Below the pieces are notes generated by a model. It made no database searches and was not told the origin of the DNA. It saw only the letters and a program-made list of their open reading frames with translations. A stretch of DNA of 64,000 nt from Alicyclobacillus_A sp963788285. Lineage in GTDB: Bacteria > Bacillota > Bacilli > Alicyclobacillales > Alicyclobacillaceae. The first letter of the stretch is position 1. Each line of letters opens with the position of its first letter. Positions 1-8,484 of the stretch are shown here, one piece after another. Location of the stretch: NCBI GenBank assembly GCA_963788285.1, contig CAWBGB010000014.1:1-64000 (forward strand), in the 5' to 3' direction. The position numbers and the translations under genes are program-made.

Positions 1-47
1 GTTTATGTCATATTTACTTAACAAGTACATACTATGCTCCACTACGC

Positions 48-932
48 TCATTCACTTTCACTGCCTTTCACCAAGCTGTAGTTGAGCTCCATGCCTGCCG
101 CTGCTTCCTCTGGAGTCAGGCCCATCTGTACCCGGTACCCTTTCGAAGATTGGTAGATGCGCCGCGCTATCCCGTCATCGACCGCGAACAAGTCGTCAAA
201 ACTCCACTCGGAACTCACCATCATGGGCAGTCGGTTGTTGTACCGGTAGTTGATGATCCCGTAGATCTGCTCCTTGGCGAACGGCGTTGGGACTTCTCGT
301 CCCTTGTACAGGTCGTCGATGTACAGCACGTCCGCGCGCTTCATGACATCCAACTTCTCTTGCAGTCCGTCCATGTCGCTCCGTAACTCGTTCATGCCTT
401 CGACCCATGGAAAGTAGAGGACGAATACCCCGAGCCGCATCAGCCCGTTTGCCACGGCCATGAGCAGGTGAGTCTTACCGCTTCCCGGTGGTCCGACAAT
501 TGCAATGCTGTTAGCTTCCGTCTTCCGTATCTCCGCGAAGTTTTGATAATACATCCAGGCCACATCACGCGCTTCCTTGACGCATCCAGGGCGACCTTGC
601 ACTACGAATCCTCGAAACCCAACTCCACGGTACCGGTTCGGGATCTGACTGCTCTTGAGCATGTTCGCCATGCGCCGCCGTTCTACGCATTTGCATTGGC
701 GGAAGTGGTGCGGCTTGATTTTCGGCTCATCACCGCTGTAATCAAACATCCGCGCATCACCAACCGGGACCTCCTCGCCGGTCTCGATGATCACTGCGAC
801 CACGCAGTTGTCACGACACAGCTCGCAGTCGTAATTAGACTCTTCCGACTTTGCCGCCGGTGATTGGGAGCGGCTTCTTAACTCCGCCTGCACGCGCTCT
901 TTGAGAACCTCTGCTGTTGATTGAAAACCCAA
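48..932 (-). CDS. DnaC-like phage replication ATPase (helicase loader)
   Basis: A AAA+ ATPase of the DnaC/IstB type that probably loads the replicative helicase at the phage origin. Residues 147-155 form the Walker A loop GPPGSGKTH and residues 202-208 (VLYIDDL) a Walker B strand. An N-terminal CxxC (36-39) with further cysteines near 80-82 could bind zinc, as in several phage DnaC relatives. The TTG at 932 is chosen because an AGGAGGTG ribosome binding site lies just upstream. It overlaps the end of the DUF1376-type replication gene, as coupled phage replication genes usually do. It is the last readable gene of the left-reading early operon; 1-47 holds nothing recognisable. Confidence 0.88.
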   Translation of the reverse strand: MGFQSTAEVLKERVQAELRSRSQSPAAKSEESNYDCELCRDNCVVAVIIETGEEVPVGDARMFDYSGDEPKIKPHHFRQCKCVERRRMANMLKSSQIPNRYRGVGFRGFVVQGRPGCVKEARDVAWMYYQNFAEIRKTEANSIAIVGPPGSGKTHLLMAVANGLMRLGVFVLYFPWVEGMNELRSDMDGLQEKLDVMKRADVLYIDDLYKGREVPTPFAKEQIYGIINYRYNNRLPMMVSSEWSFDDLFAVDDGIARRIYQSSKGYRVQMGLTPEEAAAGMELNYSLVKGSESE

Positions 933-1731
933 TGTTCACACCTCCTGCAGCTGTCTCTCGTTTTGCTTGCTCTATCTGCCATCGTTCGTAGATTCGTTTG
1001 GCGCAGTAGACAAAGGTGTTTATCTTGTCGAACTTGTGCTTCGGTACAAACGTCTCAAACGTCTCTGTGATGCCATCCAGAACGAACTGGCGACTTACGC
1101 CCTCCGTGAGAAGTGCATTGAGCGCTTGGTAGTCTTTTCCCACCAGCAAGTATCCAGGCTTGTCCATGCCCACCCGCATTCGGTATTGGACTTCGTCCTC
1201 GAACTCCTTAACGCTCATGTCGTCCACGGGGGGTAAGGGGGGATCTTCAGCAGCATCTTTTAATGATTCTGGATCTGATTCTGACTCTGATTCTGATCTA
1301 GCATCGTTTTGCAGATGCACATCGGATGCATTTGCATTGCATTTGGACTCGTCTTGCATGTCGTTTGCATTTGCATTCTTCTCGTTGCCCCACCGTGCTT
1401 TTGCCGCTGCAGAGCGCTTTTCCAGCTTGTCTTTGGTCTTCTTCCATTCCGCATCAAGGCGGTTGTTTCGAATCAAACCATCGGATGTTTTTTTGAACAC
1501 CGCGTGTTCACCGTCAATCAAAATCTCGCGAAGTTTTCTCCACTTCTGTGGTGAAACGTGCAATAGACGAGCGAGGTATTTGTCATCGTCCGGTAGTGCA
1601 CACTCCTTCCCGTCTCTCCACATGTAAGCCAGCAGCGTGATATAGGCTCCCGCTTCCTCGAGGGACAGGAACTGTACATTTGGGTCCGACAGCCAGTCCG
1701 CCGGGTAAAACGGAAAGTATGGTGCTTCCAT
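835..1731 (-). CDS. DUF1376/YdaU-type phage replication protein
   Basis: A 298-residue phage replication initiator-like protein. The N-terminal part (about residues 1-95, opening with APYFPFYPADWLSD) is the DUF1376 (YdaU) winged-helix module found in phage replication genes. A Ser/Glu/Asp-rich linker (about 145-165) leads to a DnaD-like C-terminal half that may bind the DnaC-type loader encoded just downstream. The ATG has a GGAG site upstream, and the 3' end overlaps the DnaC-like gene by about 98 bases. Origin binding is inferred from synteny, not from a visible motif. Confidence 0.82.
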   Translation of the reverse strand: MEAPYFPFYPADWLSDPNVQFLSLEEAGAYITLLAYMWRDGKECALPDDDKYLARLLHVSPQKWRKLREILIDGEHAVFKKTSDGLIRNNRLDAEWKKTKDKLEKRSAAAKARWGNEKNANANDMQDESKCNANASDVHLQNDARSESESESDPESLKDAAEDPPLPPVDDMSVKEFEDEVQYRMRVGMDKPGYLLVGKDYQALNALLTEGVSRQFVLDGITETFETFVPKHKFDKINTFVYCAKRIYERWQIEQAKRETAAGGVNIGFSINSRGSQRARAGGVKKPLPITGGKVGRV

Positions 1732-1734
1732 GGC

Positions 1735-2493
1735 CTACACTCCTACCGGTTTCGGTAATGCTGTCTCTTGTTCCAACAGTCGATGTATGAACGCCATTCC
1801 TTTCGCGGTCACCATCGTCTGCGTTTTGTTCTCAATCCCGGACGTAAAATGAGTGATCGTGTACTGCCTGACTGTGAAATATCCTCGGTCGATGTACTCC
1901 TGATAGGGCTGGTTGTATCGGCTGCCATGGGCTATCAAGACTTTCTTCTCTCGCAGGAAGGCGAACAGCTTGTTCGGACCGATTCCCAGGGACTTGGCGA
2001 CCGTGCCGATGGGCTGCGCGTTTTTCGCCGACATCGCGACGTCGTACAGGGCAACCTTTGGCTCTTGGAGTCTTAACTGATACTCGAGTTCCGCGTTTTT
2101 CTTCTCGGCTTCCAAACGGGCCAGTTCTGCTTCTCTCGCAAGTTCGATAAGTTCCAACCTCGTCAATTCTCGCGGCTGTTGGAGGTTTTGCAGCTCCTTT
2201 CGCATGCGTTCGAACTCTGCGATATAGCGTTCCTTGAACTCCATCGCCCGTGCGCCGGTGTATCCCATGACCAAGAGCGTGAACCCCTGCTCCGTCATGA
2301 CGTATTTGGGCATTTCTCTGTTCTGATCGTTGAGGTAGGAGGACTGCACGAAATTGTGCAGTCGGAATTCTTCGCTGCATCCAAGATCCCGAATGTCTTG
2401 CAGCACACGGCGATGTTCCTTTCCGAACACCGATGCCACTGTCAAGCTGTCCGTCACTGGTCTGTCGTTTTCGATGAACACCAATTGAGTCAC
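1735..2493 (-). CDS. Rha family regulatory protein with KilA-C/antirepressor C-terminus
   Basis: A phage regulatory protein of two domains. An N-terminal Rha (pRha) domain starts at VTQLVFIENDRPVTDS and contains the family signature YVMTEQGFTLLVMGYTG. A coiled-coil linker rich in Glu/Ala/Leu follows, then a C-terminal KilA-C (phage antirepressor) domain from about residue 160 (QPIGTVAKSLGIGPNKLF). Such proteins modulate lysogeny or host-specific growth. GTG at 2493 is preferred over the longer ORF (ATG at 2601) because GGGAGG lies eight bases upstream and the Rha domain begins exactly there. Confidence 0.85.
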   Translation of the reverse strand: MTQLVFIENDRPVTDSLTVASVFGKEHRRVLQDIRDLGCSEEFRLHNFVQSSYLNDQNREMPKYVMTEQGFTLLVMGYTGARAMEFKERYIAEFERMRKELQNLQQPRELTRLELIELAREAELARLEAEKKNAELEYQLRLQEPKVALYDVAMSAKNAQPIGTVAKSLGIGPNKLFAFLREKKVLIAHGSRYNQPYQEYIDRGYFTVRQYTITHFTSGIENKTQTMVTAKGMAFIHRLLEQETALPKPVGV

Positions 2494-2584
2494 GGGTTTG
2501 TCCTCCCTTCGTGTAATCTCCGGCCGTCCAAACCTTTTAAGATGCCCGGGGCCGGAATGAACCGGTCCCCGTGGCTTGTCCACA

Positions 2585-3292
2585 TCAAGCGAGCAATACA
2601 ACTTTGTTGGCGTTGATTTGACCCTGGAGATTTTCGGCCAGATAGTTTCGCACCGTGTCCATGGCCTCTACCTTCCAAGCACCGCCGTCCGCCTCGAAGA
2701 GTGCACATTCCGGCCCCGACCGCATCCGGAAGACGAATGCACTCTCCGGCTGTGCAACCTCCACGAATGTTCGGTATGGTCTCAGGTACACCGGGTTTGG
2801 CACCTTGACATCGGCCACGGTAGCCACGCCCGTCTTGGCCCGTACTTGTTGGGAAACACCATCGTCGCCCAAAGAAGTTACGGTCTCGTCTTTGATGTTT
2901 CCGACGATCTGCAGCATGGTGGCGCGGTCTTCATTGGAGACAAACACAGATTGAAGTGCGATGATGAACTCTTCCGGGCTATGCCAGGATCCGAACCGGA
3001 ATTGGGGAATCATGGCCTTCGCTTGCATGAACGTGTTTCGCGCCATGTCATTGTTGAGGTGACTGTAAACGTTGACCTCGGTCGGACTGGCGATATGGAT
3101 CAAACGCTGTCCAGAGCCGTCAAACTCAGACTTCAAATAATCAACCAGTCCTGAGAGGCTATTCACTACGATTGCCTTCGCTCGGGCCTCTTCCACGAGA
3201 TGCAAAGGTTGCGTGGAATACTGCTGACCGTTCACTTCCGTAACTTCTGTGTTACCGAGAGAAATCAGATACTGCAATGCCTCTTTAATCAT
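2585..3292 (-). CDS. phage hypothetical protein, DUF2303-like layout
   Basis: A 235-residue protein in the recombination/replication operon. I do not recognise it with certainty. Its length, the mention of a field-like segment (LVDYLKSEFDGSGQ), and a C-terminal half describing a beta-rich fold recall DUF2303 proteins next to recombination genes in other phages, but no diagnostic motif is visible. A GGGAGAG ribosome binding site is correctly spaced from the ATG. No signal peptide, membrane segment or cysteine cluster is seen. It lies between the Rha gene and a small partner gene and probably shares their transcript. Confidence 0.7.
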   Translation of the reverse strand: MIKEALQYLISLGNTEVTEVNGQQYSTQPLHLVEEARAKAIVVNSLSGLVDYLKSEFDGSGQRLIHIASPTEVNVYSHLNNDMARNTFMQAKAMIPQFRFGSWHSPEEFIIALQSVFVSNEDRATMLQIVGNIKDETVTSLGDDGVSQQVRAKTGVATVADVKVPNPVYLRPYRTFVEVAQPESAFVFRMRSGPECALFEADGGAWKVEAMDTVRNYLAENLQGQINANKVVLLA

Positions 3293-3295
3293 CGA

Positions 3296-3673
3296 TTACA
3301 CTCTCCCCGCTTGTTTTTGTTCGAGATAAGACACCTTGGCTGACGATGTTTCAGGTACGAAATCCTCACCTTTGAACAACTCCGTCTGGAACAGTTCCGC
3401 TCCAACCGCGTGACCGTTCCGGTCCTTGTCCATCAGGATTTTGGTGGCGAGACTATTGGCCGGCGCGAGCGTTGTCTTGGCCTCGATATTCACAGAAGCT
3501 ACGTCCCGGTTTTCGTCCGCTTTGAATGTGAGAGTAAGGGTCAGCTTGCGAGCCTTCTTCGCATCCGTGTTCGGATCCATGATGTTTTCGAGCACTTTTT
3601 GCAGCTCGATGTTGAACCGCTCGGCCACTGCTCCGCCTGCGAGTTCTGAGAGATTCACCCGGCTTTCTGGCAT
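3296..3673 (-). CDS. small phage hypothetical protein
   Basis: A 125-residue soluble protein starting MPESRVNLSELAGG. It is rich in Lys, Asp and Glu, with beta-strand-like LTLTLTFKADENRD and no cysteine or membrane segment. The ATG at 3673 is chosen because AAGGAGA lies six to seven bases upstream; the longer frame to 3748 lacks such a site. It ends four bases before the next gene starts, so the pair is probably co-translated. Proteins of this shape occur beside DUF2303-like genes in Firmicute prophages; the function is unknown. Confidence 0.7.
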   Translation of the reverse strand: MPESRVNLSELAGGAVAERFNIELQKVLENIMDPNTDAKKARKLTLTLTFKADENRDVASVNIEAKTTLAPANSLATKILMDKDRNGHAVGAELFQTELFKGEDFVPETSSAKVSYLEQKQAGRV

Positions 3674-3757
3674 TGCAATTCTCCTTCCCAGTGAATGATT
3701 TATGGTCGGGCCGCATATCCTGTGTTTCGTGGGATGCGGCCGCAACACTCACACCAC

Positions 3758-4072
3758 TCAATAACTTGGCACCATCAAAACCTCACCTGGCTTTATATCC
3801 GCTGTACCTAACCCGTTAAGCCTCTCTATCTCGTCTACAACAGCCCGTGTGTCGTGCTCTGCGTCGACCGACCGAGCTATAGTCCATAGCGTCTCACCAG
3901 TCTCTACAACATGTGTCTCTGTCCGCTCTGTATGTAAGTCGTGGGTGCTTGTGAGAGACATCACTGCCATCATGCCGAGGATGAGACACACCATCACTCC
4001 GACCGCCTGTGCAGAGGGGACGAGGCCCCTCCGCGCGTTAGATATTGAGGCCCGCTGGTTCACCGCCTGCAC
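3758..4072 (-). CDS. single-pass membrane LysM protein
   Basis: A small protein with one hydrophobic helix (about residues 24-42, VGVMVCLILGMMAVM) followed by a LysM peptidoglycan-binding module (about 53-103, from THVVETGETLWTIA to KPGEVLMVPSY). This architecture resembles the SOS-induced cell division suppressor YneA. Its place inside a RecT/exonuclease operon is unusual and could mean it delays division while the phage recombines or replicates. The start is uncertain: the ATG at 4072 lies inside the recT 3' end, and internal GTG/ATG codons are possible. Role by analogy only. Confidence 0.7.
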   Translation of the reverse strand: MQAVNQRASISNARRGLVPSAQAVGVMVCLILGMMAVMSLTSTHDLHTERTETHVVETGETLWTIARSVDAEHDTRAVVDEIERLNGLGTADIKPGEVLMVPSY

Positions 4073-4934
4073 CGCCTTCTGTGTCGGTCAACTCGGATGT
4101 AGCCGCCGTCTCAGCTGATGCCGTTCCACCTTCGCTGTAATCGTCCGCCGAGAGGTCGTAGTACTGTGGATCACTGTCAATGTCGGAGCGCACCGTTTCA
4201 TCTGTCTGTGCCACCTGTTCTGCAATCTCAATGCTGATCGGGAGCCACTTCCACCCAGCTCGAACTACAGTCTTTTTGCACATCTCGATGTAATCTGATA
4301 TCCATGGGCCATTGTTTGATGCGCGGCTACGTTTCCTGTGTTGTTCAATCTCGTGCTTTGGCATGTAGTGAACGAAGTGTCCGCCGTCCTTGAAGTGAGC
4401 TACCATGTATGCACCACGCAGTTCCCCAGGTTCGGTAAAGTGCTCATCTGTTCGCACGTGCCACGGAATGTGACGCAGGTTTTCTTCGAGCCCGTATGTC
4501 AGTTCAAAGAAGTCGTTCTCGTATACTTCGTGAGCGTTTATGGACTGGATGTTTCCGGACCGCCTAGCAAGGTCAATCATGCCTTTGTAGCCGATGATGA
4601 ACTGGACTTCCATCTCGCCTGTCTTCCCATTTTTGAAGGGAACCAGATACGCCTGACCGAGTAACCCGAGCTCCAGCCCGAGTTGTGCTGACTGGAGAAT
4701 CGCGGCCAAGAGGCTTTTTGCGCTACACTCACGGAGTCGCGGATTCGTCCGTAATTGAGTCAGTGCGATGCGGGTAAACCGATTGATGTCCATGTGCTTA
4801 GGCATTGCCTGCTGCATCGCCGGTATCATGTCGTGGATGAGTTGCTCGATGGTTTTGGGACCACCCGGTTGTGGAGCGGGCCGCGCGCCCAATTGATCCA
4901 CGAGTGCTTGATTTCCTCCGTTTGCTTTTGCCAA
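4038..4934 (-). CDS. recT: RecT single-strand annealing recombinase
   Basis: A RecT family protein that anneals complementary single strands during phage recombination, working with the YqaJ exonuclease encoded just upstream. Family features include IEQLIHDMIPAMQQAMP near the N-terminus, ARIALTQLRTNP-type and SLLAAILQSAQLGLELG segments, and the EVQFIIGYKGMIDLARRSG motif. The acidic C-terminal tail is variable, as usual. A TTG at 4934 follows a strong GGGGGAG site; a GTG at 4952 is the alternative. Confident family call. Confidence 0.93.
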   Translation of the reverse strand: MAKANGGNQALVDQLGARPAPQPGGPKTIEQLIHDMIPAMQQAMPKHMDINRFTRIALTQLRTNPRLRECSAKSLLAAILQSAQLGLELGLLGQAYLVPFKNGKTGEMEVQFIIGYKGMIDLARRSGNIQSINAHEVYENDFFELTYGLEENLRHIPWHVRTDEHFTEPGELRGAYMVAHFKDGGHFVHYMPKHEIEQHRKRSRASNNGPWISDYIEMCKKTVVRAGWKWLPISIEIAEQVAQTDETVRSDIDSDPQYYDLSADDYSEGGTASAETAATSELTDTEGGAGGEPAGLNI

Positions 4935-4948
4935 CTTTGACTCCCCCC

Positions 4949-5887
4949 TCACTTAATCTCGAATCGACGGGTTACCGACGGTGTTAGGTATTGCTCGACC
5001 AACTCGGGGTGATCTGCTTTAAGGCGTTTAGTGTCAACTCGGTACGATTTGAATGTCTTCCAAACAACCTTGCGCTCCCCGGCCCATCCGACCTCATGCT
5101 CCCCGAGCAATTGTTTCAACCGGTTTTCAGCTTCTTTCATCCGACGTTCTGCCGCTTCCATGTCGGCCTTCGCTTCCTCGCGCTGGCGTATCAGTGAAAC
5201 CGCATCTGGTGCCAGCTCAATAGACTGTCCGTTGGATTGCGGGTACATCGTCAGTAGCACCTGCGCCGACGCCGGCGAACCATCCATCGCAGGAGGAACT
5301 CGGTTCTCAACGTGCCACCAGAAGTCCCGGCCAATCTCAATCAGTTTGGCGATGGTGGCGTCGTCCCGTTCCACGCACTTGTATCGAAACTTGTTGCCGC
5401 CGATGAGAGCCGCTATCCACCACCGTTGGTACCCGGTGACTGCCATGTACCACTGAACCTGCAGGTAGTACTCATCGGGGAGTTCGTCATCCACCCACTT
5501 GTCTTTCAGGTACTCGCTTGCGCATTTGCATTCGAGTCCTTCATCCGCGCCGACAATCAGGCGGTCAACATTGGCCAGCATGAACTTGTGCTCTCGATGT
5601 CTAAGAATCTTGTTGCACTTGCGAACCTTCTTGCCGGTCTTCCGACTAAACTTCCAGGCCACGAAGTGCTCGAGCTCACTTCCGAGTTCCGCCGCTTCGC
5701 TTTGTGACTCTTCGGGTTCTACCTGGCCCGTTTTGTCGAGCCAGACGGACATCGGGCTGCCCCATCGGTAGTTCGGGAGTGCAATCTTCGGGATGTCACT
5801 TCCGCCAAGCCCGTTGCGGCGTTCATGCAACCATTCCACCCGGGACATGTCTTTGGTTGATGCGAGTGTCTCTGCCGTCATCCCCAT
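4949..5887 (-). CDS. YqaJ-type viral exonuclease
   Basis: A lambda-exonuclease-like (YqaJ, PD-(D/E)XK) nuclease that resects DNA ends to feed RecT. The sequence shows RNGLGGSDIPKIA early, a catalytic core with ANVDRLIVG and LECKCAS (E-x-K), then YYLQVQWYMAVTG, all typical of the family. A coiled coil follows (about residues 235-275). Several ATGs sit at the start; 5887 or 5881 fit best, and the latter overlaps the stop of the zinc-ribbon gene as ATGA, indicating translational coupling. Confidence 0.92.
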   Translation of the reverse strand: MGMTAETLASTKDMSRVEWLHERRNGLGGSDIPKIALPNYRWGSPMSVWLDKTGQVEPEESQSEAAELGSELEHFVAWKFSRKTGKKVRKCNKILRHREHKFMLANVDRLIVGADEGLECKCASEYLKDKWVDDELPDEYYLQVQWYMAVTGYQRWWIAALIGGNKFRYKCVERDDATIAKLIEIGRDFWWHVENRVPPAMDGSPASAQVLLTMYPQSNGQSIELAPDAVSLIRQREEAKADMEAAERRMKEAENRLKQLLGEHEVGWAGERKVVWKTFKSYRVDTKRLKADHPELVEQYLTPSVTRRFEIK

Positions 5888-6126
5888 GCGTACCATCTCC
5901 CTTTCTCCCAGCACTCGTCGCACAAGTGCCCGTGATAGTCGCCCCAAGCCTCGGTCTTGCTCACATGCCGGTTACACCGCCTGCACTCTCGGTACTCCGT
6001 CTCTTTGCAAGCGTCGCACACTTTGATGGGGTCGCCCTCTTCGTAGGCCGTGTTGCATAGGTATCCGGGATCCAACTCGTCGCCGCAGGCTGGACAGGCG
6101 ACTTTCACGATGGTTGCTGTGGTCAT
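5878..6126 (-). CDS. small zinc-ribbon phage protein
   Basis: An 82-residue protein with four paired-cysteine motifs (CPAC, CDAC, CRRC, CDEC), so it very probably folds around two zinc ions. No enzyme motif is visible. It overlaps the exonuclease start downstream and the end of the next small gene upstream by four bases each, placing it in the early operon. Similar tiny zinc proteins accompany recombination genes in Firmicute phages, usually without known function. Confidence 0.72.
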   Translation of the reverse strand: MTTATIVKVACPACGDELDPGYLCNTAYEEGDPIKVCDACKETEYRECRRCNRHVSKTEAWGDYHGHLCDECWEKGRWYAWG

Positions 6127-6326
6127 CGCAATCCCACCACTTTCGCCTTGTGGTAAGCTGCCAACTCATCCATCAACGCCTCCACCGCCTGGGCACCGTA
6201 CTCTTTGCGGTACCCCTTGATCAGCTGGTGTAGCTCATGTCTGTGCAACGACTCGCGGTTTTCGTTTTTATCCATCCCATTGATGCGAATGCTAGCCGAA
6301 ACCGCTTCGACATCAATCACTTGCAT
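6123..6326 (-). CDS. small phage hypothetical protein
   Basis: A 67-residue protein starting MQVIDVEAV, chosen because AAAGGAG lies eight bases before this ATG; the longer frame to 6356 has no site. It is mostly helical (KGYRKEYGAQAVEALMDELAAYHKAK) with no cysteines or membrane segment. Its stop overlaps the start of the zinc-ribbon gene by four bases. Function unknown; probably an early regulator or partner of the recombination proteins. Confidence 0.6.
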   Translation of the reverse strand: MQVIDVEAVSASIRINGMDKNENRESLHRHELHQLIKGYRKEYGAQAVEALMDELAAYHKAKVVGLR

Positions 6327-6372
6327 CACTTTCACTCCTTTCCTAGCCGCTAGCATTGTGCGTCGTTGTCTG

Positions 6373-6741
6373 TTACACTTTGGTTGACGAATATTTCCTT
6401 TGGGCTCTCGCGGGCACGAGAGCCTTCTCTGTGTCTGCTTCGTATGTCCTATCCCCCCCTTTCAGTGCTTCCGTGATCTGACGGTGGATCCACTGGTCCA
6501 CGTCTTGCTGCCTGACGAAGATCTGGTTGCGAACTCGGAACGACGGCAACTCTTTGTCGCGGACCATACGCCGGACGGTCTGCTCGGAGACGTGTAGATA
6601 CTCGGCGACCTCTACGAGAGGCATGTGCCGCGTGCGCAGTTCCTGCTGGATCCGAGGCTCAAGCCGCTCCCAAACACGACGTTCGAGCTCGTCGATGATG
6701 TCAAGCTTCATCTCGTTTACTGCTTTCTCGAAGAGCGACAT
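6373..6741 (-). CDS. excisionase/MerR-like helix-turn-helix protein
   Basis: A 122-residue DNA-binding protein. An N-terminal amphipathic helix precedes a HTH_17 (excisionase-type winged helix) module, MPLVEVAEYLHVSEQTVRRMV followed within the same domain by RVRNQIFVRQQDVDQWI. Such proteins act as recombination directionality factors or early regulators. The start at 6741 overlaps the TGA of the XRE gene (TGAGATG). It is probably the second gene of the rightmost early transcript. Whether it drives excision with the integrase at 8485-9714 cannot be told from sequence. Confidence 0.8.
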   Translation of the reverse strand: MSLFEKAVNEMKLDIIDELERRVWERLEPRIQQELRTRHMPLVEVAEYLHVSEQTVRRMVRDKELPSFRVRNQIFVRQQDVDQWIHRQITEALKGGDRTYEADTEKALVPARAQRKYSSTKV

Positions 6742-6742
6742 C

Positions 6743-6973
6743 TCAGATTCCCTGCCTTTCATTTGCAAGCTGGTTCGGCCTTTTCGTAGAGCTGACCCTC
6801 AACTCCAGGCCAAGAGCTTCGCAGGTTTTTTCAATCGTGGTTTCATTCCAACGCTTTTTTCCAGCAAGCAATTCGTGAATGTACTGCGGCGTGTATCCAG
6901 TCATTCTCGCCAGGTCTGATGGAGTCAGGTTCATACTCTTCAGAACGCTTTTGACTGACTCTGAGAAGCCCAC
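6743..6973 (-). CDS. Cro-like XRE helix-turn-helix regulator
   Basis: A 76-residue XRE family protein (VLKSMNLTPSDLARMTGYTPQYIHELLAGKKRW is its HTH, listed here only as a position: residues 10-42). It starts with GTG at 6973 after a GGAGGTGA site. It is divergent from the larger XRE repressor at 7200 across a palindrome-rich gap, which is the Cro/CI arrangement of a temperate phage. It most likely represses the lysogenic promoter and turns on the left-reading early genes. Confidence 0.85.
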   Translation of the reverse strand: MGFSESVKSVLKSMNLTPSDLARMTGYTPQYIHELLAGKKRWNETTIEKTCEALGLELRVSSTKRPNQLANERQGI

Positions 6974-7199
6974 TCAGCTCACCTCCTGGATTCAATAGTA
7001 AGCTATTAGCTTCATACTAACAACGAGCAAAATGAAGCATATAGCTTAAAAAATGAGGAATAATACCGATAAATTTAGCTAAAGCTTAATCATGCTCGTT
7101 GTAGCTTAATTTTTCAGCTATTTGCATATTGAGATTTAAGCTAATGGCTGATACTGTATAAGCAGATGGTTTAAATACCAAGCGGAAAAGGTGGCTGCA
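6974..7199. promoter_or_regulatory. lysogeny switch region with repeated AGCT-type operators
   Basis: The 226 bases between the divergent XRE genes are AT-rich and full of repeated half-sites of the form TTAGCT/AAGCTA: AAGCTATTAGCTT at 7000-7012, TTTAGCTAAAGCTTA near 7074-7088, further copies near 7103-7125 and 7137-7150. A perfect 10-bp inverted repeat (ACAACGAGCA at 7020-7029, TGCTCGTTGT at 7093-7102) frames the centre. This is what a CI/Cro operator set looks like. Promoter boxes for each direction must lie here but are not clear enough to mark individually. Confidence 0.72.
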
Positions 7200-7910
7200 G
7201 TGGAAAATAGAGTGCGCAAGATCCGAAGAGAACGGGATATTTCAGGCACGACTGTTGCCCGTCTGCTTAACATCACTCCTCAGTACTACTATGAGATCGA
7301 ACGCGGGCAGAAGAGATTAAGTGCCGAAATGGCGGCTCGCCTGGCTGAGATATTCAAGGTTAGTACCGACTACCTTCTTGGCCGCACAGATGATCCTTGG
7401 GGTCTCAACAAAGAAGATCTCATACGTGAACGGGTATTGGATTCCGAGGTGCGCGAAGTGCTTTGGAAGTTGTCCGACCGTAATGGTGAACTACGTCCCG
7501 AGATACAGAAAGCTATCGAGCTTGAATCCCGTCATCTTCGAAGCGCACATAATCTTGAGTTTGAATTTACTCGAGATGGCATTCTGCAGCTGTTCAAAGA
7601 GATTGTTGATCTGGACTTCAAAGAGGAACTGCTCGACATGCTTCGCCGTGTCGAAAGTAAGTACCCGCGCCAGCGGTCATCAGTCAATGACGAACCAGAG
7701 CTTAATCCCAAAGAAGAGCGTGATATTGCGCGCGACCTAGAGCGCCTACTTAACGACCTCGATAAAAATGCTCCATTAGCGTTTTACGGAGAGGAACTGG
7801 AGCTGGACGAAGAGGGCAAAGAGCTATTGCGCATGTCGCTCGAACAATCGATGCGGCTAGCAAAACAGATGGCAAAGAAAAAGTTCACGCCGAACAAATA
7901 CAAGAAATAA
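7200..7910 (+). CDS. XRE family phage repressor (CI-like)
   Basis: A 236-residue repressor. Residues 5-60 form an XRE helix-turn-helix (KIRRERDISGTTVARLLNIT region), followed by a long, very acidic helical part; there is no LexA-type Ser-Lys peptidase. Induction therefore probably depends on the ImmA-type peptidase encoded immediately downstream, as in ICEBs1 and related phages. GTG at 7200 has AAAGG eight bases upstream; GTG at 7191 is the alternative. It faces the Cro-like gene across the operator region. Confidence 0.87.
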   Translation: MENRVRKIRRERDISGTTVARLLNITPQYYYEIERGQKRLSAEMAARLAEIFKVSTDYLLGRTDDPWGLNKEDLIRERVLDSEVREVLWKLSDRNGELRPEIQKAIELESRHLRSAHNLEFEFTRDGILQLFKEIVDLDFKEELLDMLRRVESKYPRQRSSVNDEPELNPKEERDIARDLERLLNDLDKNAPLAFYGEELELDEEGKELLRMSLEQSMRLAKQMAKKKFTPNKYKK

Positions 7911-7931
7911 GCGCAACGAGGACGGGCAGCA

Positions 7932-8366
7932 ATGGGGAGGATAAAAGAGATAGTTCACAGATTGGTGAAGCGATACAGAACCAACGACCCGTTTTGTATC
8001 GCTGAAAAGAAAGACATGTTGGTTTTATATTCGCAATTGAAGGACATTTTGGGGTACCACCATACCTACAAACGAGTCTCTGTGATATGCATTCACTCTG
8101 ATCTGTCTGACCTCGAACGACGCTTTGTGTGCGCTCACGAACTCGGTCACGCCATTTTGCATCCCAAGATAAACACGCCCTTTCTCCGGCGCAGCACGCT
8201 TTTCTCAGTAGACAAGATCGAGTGCGAGGCGAACACCTTTGCTGTTGAGCTCATGATGCCGGATGATGTGCTTTCGGAGCATAGGGAGGCAGGATTGACC
8301 GTACATCAAGCAGCCGCACTATACGGAATTCCCAGTGAATTGGTAAGACTAAAAAGCCTAAGATAG
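7932..8366 (+). CDS. ImmA/IrrE family metallopeptidase
   Basis: A 144-residue zinc peptidase with the catalytic motif CAHELGHAILHP and the downstream glutamate in IECEANTFAVELMMPDD. In ICEBs1 and phi105-like phages such a protein cleaves the repressor encoded next to it to trigger induction. It follows the CI-like gene by 21 bases, so both are likely co-transcribed and form a repressor/antirepressor pair. Length is normal for the family. The repressor target is inferred from position. Confidence 0.92.
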   Translation: MGRIKEIVHRLVKRYRTNDPFCIAEKKDMLVLYSQLKDILGYHHTYKRVSVICIHSDLSDLERRFVCAHELGHAILHPKINTPFLRRSTLFSVDKIECEANTFAVELMMPDDVLSEHREAGLTVHQAAALYGIPSELVRLKSLR

Positions 8367-8484
8367 ACGAGGTCAATCCGCGCGGCACAGTGCTAGTTTG
8401 CGATCGAACATACGTTCTCGAAAGGGGTGATGTACATGTGATTAACGGTTGATGCTCCGTAGCAATTGAAAGGAGGTACGCTCG

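Noticed and set aside
1160..1627. Ser-rich open frame on the + strand
   Set aside because: It is the antisense shadow of the Asp/Glu/Ser linker in the DUF1376-type replication gene.
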